Origin: Citrus sinensis
Lineage: Eukaryota; Streptophyta; Magnoliopsida; Sapindales; Rutaceae
Assembly (NCBI RefSeq): GCF_022201045.2
Contig: NC_068560.1
Coordinates: 29,343,501-29,407,500 of the forward strand
DNA length: 64,000 nucleotides
Reading direction: 5' to 3'
This document shows positions 57,187 to 64,000 of the stretch, piece by piece (the stretch's first letter is position 1; each line of letters starts with the position of its first letter). Made by a program: the position numbers and the translations under genes. The notes below the pieces were generated by a model. It made no database searches. It had not been told where the DNA came from and was given only the letters and a program-made list of their open reading frames with translations.

Positions 57187-60100
57187 ATGTCGTCTTTGAG
57201 CAGGGAATTGGTGTTTCTTATACTCCAGTTTCTCGAAGAAGAGAAATTCAAGGAGTCTGTTCACAAGTAAGGCTTTTTTAATTCACTCTTTTCTCTGTTT
57301 TGTGACATGAAATGAAGGTTGAGGATGGTTTTGTTAGATTTGGGTGAGTTTGAGGGTCTATTTGTGAAATTATGTGACTTTCGGGGGTTGAATTTGGATT
57401 TTGTGAAACTTTGACCTTGTTTTGTTGGTAGAAATGGAATTGAGGGGCTTTTGTAAAATTATATGACTATTAGGGGTTGAATTTGGATTTTGTGAAATTT
57501 TGACTTTGTTATAGTGCAAAGTTGTATTTCATTTGTAGCTCCAAATTTGTTCGTCAGTTTTCAAAATAAATGTATGCACGACAGGACCTTATTGGGTTGT
57601 TATAAGGATGATGTGGTATAATGAATATATTTAAAACTTTTTGATGGTAGAGTTACTGTGACTATCAACTTGTTTAGCAGTTTTCAAAATAAATGTACTT
57701 TGGAGGGACTTTATTGGATTGTTGTACAGATGCTGTGGTATGCCTGACATGTTTACTACTACGTAGTGAATAGCTTTTGTTTTGTGATTGTGGCATTGTG
57801 ATTTTGTCCAGAAGTTTTGAAAACAAACGGATGTATGGCGGGATTTTATTAGGTTGTTGTATGGATGATATGGTATATCGGATGCTACCTTGTAGAAAAG
57901 ATTTTTGTTTTGTGCTTTTGGCTTTCTTGATTTGTTCCGTAGTTTTGAAAATACATGTATGTATGGCAGGACAGACATGCTTCCTAATTTATAGTGAAGA
58001 GTTTTTGTTTGTGCTTGTTGCTTTGTTGTTTTGTCCTACGGTTTTGGAAAGAAATGCATGTATGGCAGGACTTTATTGGGTTGTTGTACGGATGATGTGG
58101 TAGAATGTATGTATTTAAAACTTTTTGGGACTAACTAGCTTGACTGTTTTCAAAACAAATGTATGTATTGTGGGAGTTAATGGCTTCTTGTATGCATGAT
58201 CTGTTATAACGGATGTATTTACTACTTCCTATGGAATAGTTTTTGTTTTGTGCATGTGGCGTTGTCGTTTTCATTGTAGAGCGTTAAATTATTATGGATT
58301 GTTTCGTAGTGAGATTAGGACTGAACATTTGCATTAATTTTGTATTGTTCTGTTGGAGTGATTTTTAACCTAAAAAAATTGCTCTAAGCTTTTTGAGAAG
58401 CAGTTTAGTAGGTGCTTTACTAAAAGCACTTTGTAACAAGAAAAGCACTTAAAATTACTTTTTGTAAAATTTATTTGCGTGCTTTTTTCGTGAAGCGCTT
58501 AGTTTAAACAAAAGCATCCTAGCAACTAGTAAAAACCTCAATAGACAACTAAAATTTTAGAGCTTAGCCTAAGTGGTCTATTGTTAGACTTGGAATAATG
58601 GAGACTAAGTGTAGAAGCTCATCTGCATTTTAACTGATTTATTTAAATGAAAATCAATAATTGTTAAGATTTTCACTTTTGTTCTTTTGGGGTAGGCTTG
58701 AGAAAGAATCAGGGTTTTTCTTCAACATGAAGTACTTTGAGGAGAAAGTTCAAGCTGGAGATTGGGATGAAGTTGAGAAGTACTTATCCGGATTTACCAA
58801 AGTTGATGATAATCGATATTCCATGAAGATATTCTTTGAAATTAGGAAGCAGAAGTATCTTGAAGCGCTTGATAGGTATATGCACTCTATCGTTATGGGT
58901 TTGAAAATTATCTGTATTTTCTCTTTGTTTCGGAGGAGTATAATCTTAGTCACCTTTGATTGTTTTATTGATTTTACAGGCAAGACAAGGCAAAGGCGGT
59001 TGATATATTAGTGAATGATTTGAAAGTGTTCTCGACGTTTAATGAGGAATTGTTCAAAGAAATCACACAGCTTTTAACTCTCAGCAATTTCAGGTATTTT
59101 TTTTTTAATTTTAACCTCCTTCCAACATATATTGTCATGTTTATCTCCTAGATAGCAAGGTCTAGTTGATAATATAAATTTGTTTATGATGAATTGGATT
59201 GCTGACAAATTTTTTTTTTTTAATATTCTGAGTTTGAGAAAATAGAATCTTTGTTTAATTGAGCTCAAGTAAAAGCTCTGCTTTTCAACGAAAAAGAGCT
59301 AGAAACTTAGCTTAGGTGAAGAGTGTTGATGTGTGTTTAATTTCATATAAAGATTAAGCAATGTTTATGATAGTATTATGATTTTTATTGCTTGATCTTT
59401 CCTCTACTTTCTCATTAGCTTATCAGAAGATTGTGTCCTTATAAAGCCATGTGCTTTTAAGTGTTATTAGTAGGGAGGTATTTATGATGTTACTTGTTTT
59501 AGATTTTTTGACTTAATGACACACTGATACCACCTAATTATATTTTGTGTGGTTGTATATTCCTTTTTTTAATACAGGGAAAATGAGCAGCTGTCCAAGT
59601 ACGGTGACACTAAGACAGCGCGTGGCATAATGTTGATAGAACTGAAGAAGCTCATAGAAGCAAACCCCCTGTTCCGTGATAAGCTTGCTTTTCCTACCCT
59701 GAAGTCATCAAGATTGCGGACTCTAATAAATCAGAGGTAAAAATGATATAATATTCGATAAAGGACTAATTACGGTTTCTCTGTTTCTATTTCGTTTTGC
59801 CGTAGATCAGCCAACTTTTTTTTTTTTTGTCAACCATTCATCATGCTTAACAAGCAGCCCCTCTGCTATTCTTTTCTGTTGAAGTTTTTTACCCCCCTCT
59901 TTTGACTCCTATGCTATTCCTGGTAGAACTTTGTTGTTGTTTGGGCTTGCTTCCCTATCAAAGTAGCTGAACTTGAGTCCACTTGCATGAACTTGGATTA
60001 TGTTATTTGGGAAAGATTTTGTAAGTTATGGTTATTGAATTATTGAAGAATAGTCATCTTACCTGAAAACTGGAGTTGTCTTTCCCTCCTTTATCTGTAT

Positions 60101-63100
60101 GCTTGCGTAAAAAAGAGGGAAGCACATTCCTTTCCAATTGTGTGTCATATTTATGTGGCAAGGCTATGGTAGACTGCCATTAATTTTGCATGTTCTTCAT
60201 ACAAAAGGTGTTGCAGCAAATTATTTTATTTGTTTCCTTTCAATATTTGTCTGTTATGTAATTCATCAGTACTTCCTCTTTGCAGTTTGAACTGGCAGCA
60301 CCAGCTATGCAAGAACCCAAGGGCAAACCCTGATATTAAGACTTTGTTTACTGACCACACATGTTCACCTCCAAATGGTCCTCTTGCACCTACACCTGTC
60401 AATCTTCCAGTTGCAGCAGTTGCAAAGCCTGCATCCTATGCATCGCTTGGAACACACAGTGTATGATGCTCACATCTCGTTTTTCTTAAAAAGATGTTAA
60501 CAAGATTGAGGATATAATAAACATTGAATAATCCCTTTTTTTTTTGCCAATTTTCTTGTGCACAGCCTTTTCCACCTACTGCAGCTGCTGCAAATGCAAA
60601 TGCAAATGCTTTAGCAGGTTGGATGGCCAATGCTTCTGCTTCTTCATCTGTTCAAGCAGCTGTTGTTACTGCATCATCTATACCTGTTCCTCAAAATCAA
60701 GGTTTGAATTTCAACTGAACTGCAGTTGTTCGTTTAATTGGATATTATGGCTTTGAGGGAACAAGAAAAAGCAAAGAGGACATGGCTTAAGAGAAATTGA
60801 GCTGATGAGCACTCGGAGAACTAGTTGCCTATGACTTCCTTCCCGCCCCTGGATTTTCAAGGAAAAAGAGTTTGGAGGATTGGGGTCAAAGAAATTTATT
60901 TTGATGTCATTTTCATCATTGCTACCATCTGAATGAATCTTGAGTAGATTTCTGAAGTTATTTTAGATGCTTAACATCTATATTTCTTAAGTCTATATAT
61001 CTTGTAAATTTTTGTCCTAATTTTTTAGTATGGCCCTGGCAGACTTAGTTTTACTCAACTAGTGACCCAAAAGTTCTAACCTTTGGTATGAGATAAGAAT
61101 GAGCTGTCACATGCACTTTAGCTTAGTGACCCAAAAGTTCTAACCTTTGGTATGAGATAAGAATGAGCTGTCACATGCACTTTAGCTTATGTATGTAAAG
61201 AATATCCTTTTAGTTGTCATGCATATGTGCTTAAATGGTATACTTTCTCATCTGTGTAGTTTCGGTCTTAAAACATCCAAGAACACCTCCTACTCCTGGA
61301 ATGGTTGATTATCAGAATCCTGATCATGAACAACTTATGAAACGGCTACGTCCCGCTCCATCTGCTGAGGAGGTAGTTCCAAAATTCATTTGTTTCATGC
61401 ATACAATTTTAGGATGTTTTATCTTCTTTTTTTTCCATCCGCTACCAAGCAATTCTAAGATAGTTTGCTTTGTATTCGTTACGATGCTGGTTTTCATCTC
61501 TGTGCTTTAATTTTCAGGTTACCTACTCATCATCTCGACATCAAACTTGGTCACTGGATGACCTGCCAAGGACAGTGGCTGTGTCATTGCATCAAGGATC
61601 AACAGTCATAAGCATGGATTTTCATCCTTCCCATCAAACATTGCTTCTTGGTATGAAAGTTCATCTTTCCAAATAAATCATTTTGTTTGCTTTTGTACAT
61701 AAGTTCTGATCAAATAGGTTAAAGCATATTTATTCATTTGCTGGCTTATTTTTTCATTTGAGCAGTTGGTTCTAGTAATGGTGAGATCACACTGTGGGAA
61801 CTTGCGATGCGGGATAGGTTGGTTTCAAAACCATTCAAGATCTGGGATATGGCTGCTTGCTCATTGCCCTTTCAGGTTTTTATGTTGCCAATGTTTCATA
61901 GATTTCTGATGTAAAAGTGCCGCAATAGGACATTTGGCAATTTCATTGGAATTTATTCAATATCCTGTATACTGTTGCTTGAGAATCTGAAGGAACTTGA
62001 TGCAGTGCAGAAATGATACTACCAATATGACTAAAATATACTACCAAGATAAATCCTAATAAATACTAATTACTAAATTACCTCAAAATTTAGAATTCCG
62101 AATTTATTCTACCTATATGCTTCCTACATCAGAACTGTTTCTGGTGAAGCCTTATACTTGAGGATTTCTTACAGGCTTCCATTTTCAAAGATGTACCGAT
62201 CTCTGTCAGCCGTGTTGCATGGAGTCCAGATGGAAATTATGTGGGTAAGTTTCTTTGATCCGAATTGGTGTTTTTGAGGTGCCAAGTATGTATCTTATTG
62301 ATTTTTGTGCTGCAGGGGTTGCATTTACAAAACACTTAATTCAATTGTATTCCTATGCTGGATCGAATGATTTGCGCCAGCATTCACAGGTCAGTTGATG
62401 TTTTGCCATCTGTCTGGCAAGGCAGAAATTGCAACTTCCAACTTTGCCCCCCTTTTTTTAACTTAAATTTGAGTTGAATCTTTTTGTCATCACAGATTGA
62501 TGCTCATGTTGGCGCAGTAAATGACTTGGCCTTTGCTTATCCAAACAAACTATTATGTGTGGTTACGTGTGGAGATGACAAGCTAATCAAGGTATGAGAT
62601 AGACATGCTTATCAAGAAGCTTTTGATTAGATGGCCAATTCTATGATTCTTTAACGTTGTAATTAAAACAGGTATGGGAATTGTCAGGACGGAAGCTTTT
62701 TAACTTTGAAGGCCATGAGGCACCAGTATATTCCATTTGCCCTCATCACAAAGAGAACATTCAGGTATCACGAAAATGGAAAAGGCTTCTTGTTCTCTGC
62801 TTCATGCACTTTGTTGATAATGCTCAAATTAAGAAGCGCATTCATATCTGTTAAACTTAAAGCTTCTGCTTCGCTTATTATTAATGTCTCATTCCCTAGG
62901 ATGGGAGGCATCAATAAGAAGCTTTCATTTTAACTGGATTTTTATGGTGGGGAATTTGTTATGGTTATTCCTGCCATCATCTTGTCAATTATAGTAATGA
63001 TGCCAGTACCCATTGATTGCATGGATTTGCAGATATGGTATGACTGGTAGCTGATGTTAAGAATTGTTTCTAACGCTATCATTTACTCAGTATTCTCAAC

Positions 63101-63937
63101 TTCTTTGACCTAGTTCTAGTGAACCTGTGTTTCACTGGCTTAAAGCCTTTAGTTGTGGATCTGCAGTTCATATTTTCAACTGCTATTGATGGGAAAATAA
63201 AGGCCTGGCTGTATGACACTATGGGTTCCAGAGTTGACTATGATGCTCCTGGACACTGGTGTACTACCATGCTTTACAGTGCTGATGGAAGCAGGTAAGA
63301 TCTGTGGAATGAGAAATGCAATCCTAACAATTTGGGAGTAAAATTGGTTTTTGCTTCTTTTTCCAGACCTACTTTTTATTTTAAACAGTATAGTGACTCG
63401 ATATATTTTATACAAGGTTCTTTTCTTGTTATTATCACTTTTTTTCCAGATTGTTCTCTTGTGGAACAAGTAAAGATGGAGACTCTTTCTTAGTTGAATG
63501 GAATGAAAGTGAAGGAACGATAAAGCGAACATATGCTGGATTTAGAAAGAAATCTAACGGTGTAGTGCAGTTTGACACAACCCAAAATCACTTTTTGGCT
63601 GTTGGTGAAGATAGCCAGATAAAGTTCTGGGATATGGACAATGTCAATATTCTGACTAGCACAGATGCAGAGGGTGGTCTCCCGGTGAGTTAACAAAATT
63701 GACTTCATCTCTCTGCAAAACTCACCTACTTGGAAGTTCGGACTTACATCATCATCTTAATTTTGTCAGAATCTTCCTCGACTGAGGTTCAGCAAGGAAG
63801 GAAATCTGCTAGCTGTTACCACTGCAGACAATGGATTCAAGATCCTTGCTAATGCTATAGGCCTCAGATCTTTAAGAGCAGTTGAGAATCCACCTTTTGA
63901 AGCGTTGAGAACACCAATTGAATCTGTGGCATTGAAG
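57187..63937 (+). CDS. TPR3: TOPLESS-related corepressor (TPR2/TPR3 clade), 3' end beyond window
   Basis: Sixteen exons seen: 57187-57266, 58696-58875, 58980-59093, 59578-59736, 60286-60460, 60566-60701, 61260-61372, 61518-61650, 61766-61875, 62175-62244, 62316-62389, 62496-62591, 62672-62764, 63167-63294, 63450-63684, 63770-63937; 688 codons in frame, more to follow (the family has about 1130). The N-terminal LisH-CTLH-CRA block (MSSLSRELVFLILQFLEEEK to about residue 210) is the tetramer that binds EAR motifs (LxLxL) of repressors such as Aux/IAA. A Pro/Ala-rich linker follows (PFPPTAAAANANANALAGWM; HPRTPPTPGMVDY), then the first WD40 propeller (CGDDKLIKVWELSGRK). It recruits histone deacetylases in the nucleus to silence hormone and defence genes. 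The linker wording separates it from TPL, TPR1 and TPR4. Confidence 0.95.
57541..58280. repeat. Diverged minisatellite in TPR3 intron 1
   Basis: About six units of 110-130 bp share AGTTTTCAAAATAAATGTAT, GGACTTTATTGGGTTGTTGT and GGATGATGTGGTAT blocks, with clear divergence between units. Confidence 0.75.
61060..61187. repeat. 64-bp tandem duplication in TPR3 intron 6
   Basis: Two exact copies (61060-61123 and 61124-61187) inside the intron between exons 6 and 7. Confidence 0.92.
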
Positions 63938-64000
63938 GTTAGAACAATTTACCATTTTTGGTTGCTTCCTGGAAAATGTTCAAATCCTGATATCTATTGG

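Noticed and set aside
60544-60756. Cys-rich 70-codon ORF
   Set aside because: Out-of-frame reading of the Ala/Asn-rich TPR3 linker exon.

Overview
The window is nuclear DNA of a flowering plant (eudicot). It is AT-rich, its genes carry many GT-AG introns, and it is littered with microsatellites and MITE-like inverted-repeat elements. The gene content (PP2-B F-box cluster, PX-PH phospholipase D, TOPLESS-related corepressor, chloroplast TPR protein) is typical of dicots. A woody rosid such as Citrus would fit, but the sequence alone does not prove it. Exon coordinates below come from splice-site and reading-frame matching by eye.

Layout. (1) 1-1250: leftward promoter-like block with a candidate box C/D snoRNA. 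(2) 1684-17175: tandem cluster of four F-box/PP2-B copies, all leftward. Two are intact (1684-3143 and 10732-11874), one is broken by a single nonsense codon (3788-4999), and one is collapsed by two internal deletions (16630-17175). The spacers between them are also partly duplicated and hold several MITEs. (3) 19350-21996: rightward plastid-type TPR-like gene with one probable GC-AG intron. (4) 23930-31297: complete 20-exon rightward PLD zeta gene of the PX-PH class, closest to PLDZ2, with two phosphate-starvation (P1BS) motifs upstream. (5) 31923-33616: leftward PP2C phosphatase, tail-to-tail with the PLD gene, with an upstream leader exon carrying a 45-codon uORF. (6) 35-39 kb: gene-poor. 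(7) 39.3-51.5 kb: a degenerate TEN1 copy, a broken dsRNA-binding-protein relic, a 5.26-kb inverted repeat (42486-47748), and then the intact leftward TEN1 gene (telomere CST complex). (8) 52-57 kb: intergenic with two MITE-like elements. (9) 57187 to the window end: 5' two thirds of a TOPLESS-related (TPR2/TPR3 clade) corepressor gene, running off the right edge.

The most unusual object is the 42.5-47.7 kb palindrome. Its two arms of about 2.1 kb carry what looks like the promoter, leader and first coding exon of a host gene. An 864-bp Mutator-type MITE with a 9-bp target duplication sits in the left arm only, and the right arm preserves the empty site. This orders events: inversion duplication first, MITE insertion second. 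A duplicated TEN1 segment lies on each side of it.

The genes are not an operon or pathway; they are ordinary neighbours. Regulatory themes that can be read from the sequence are phosphate-starvation control of PLD zeta, translational control by a uORF on the PP2C, and birth-and-death evolution of the PP2-B cluster.
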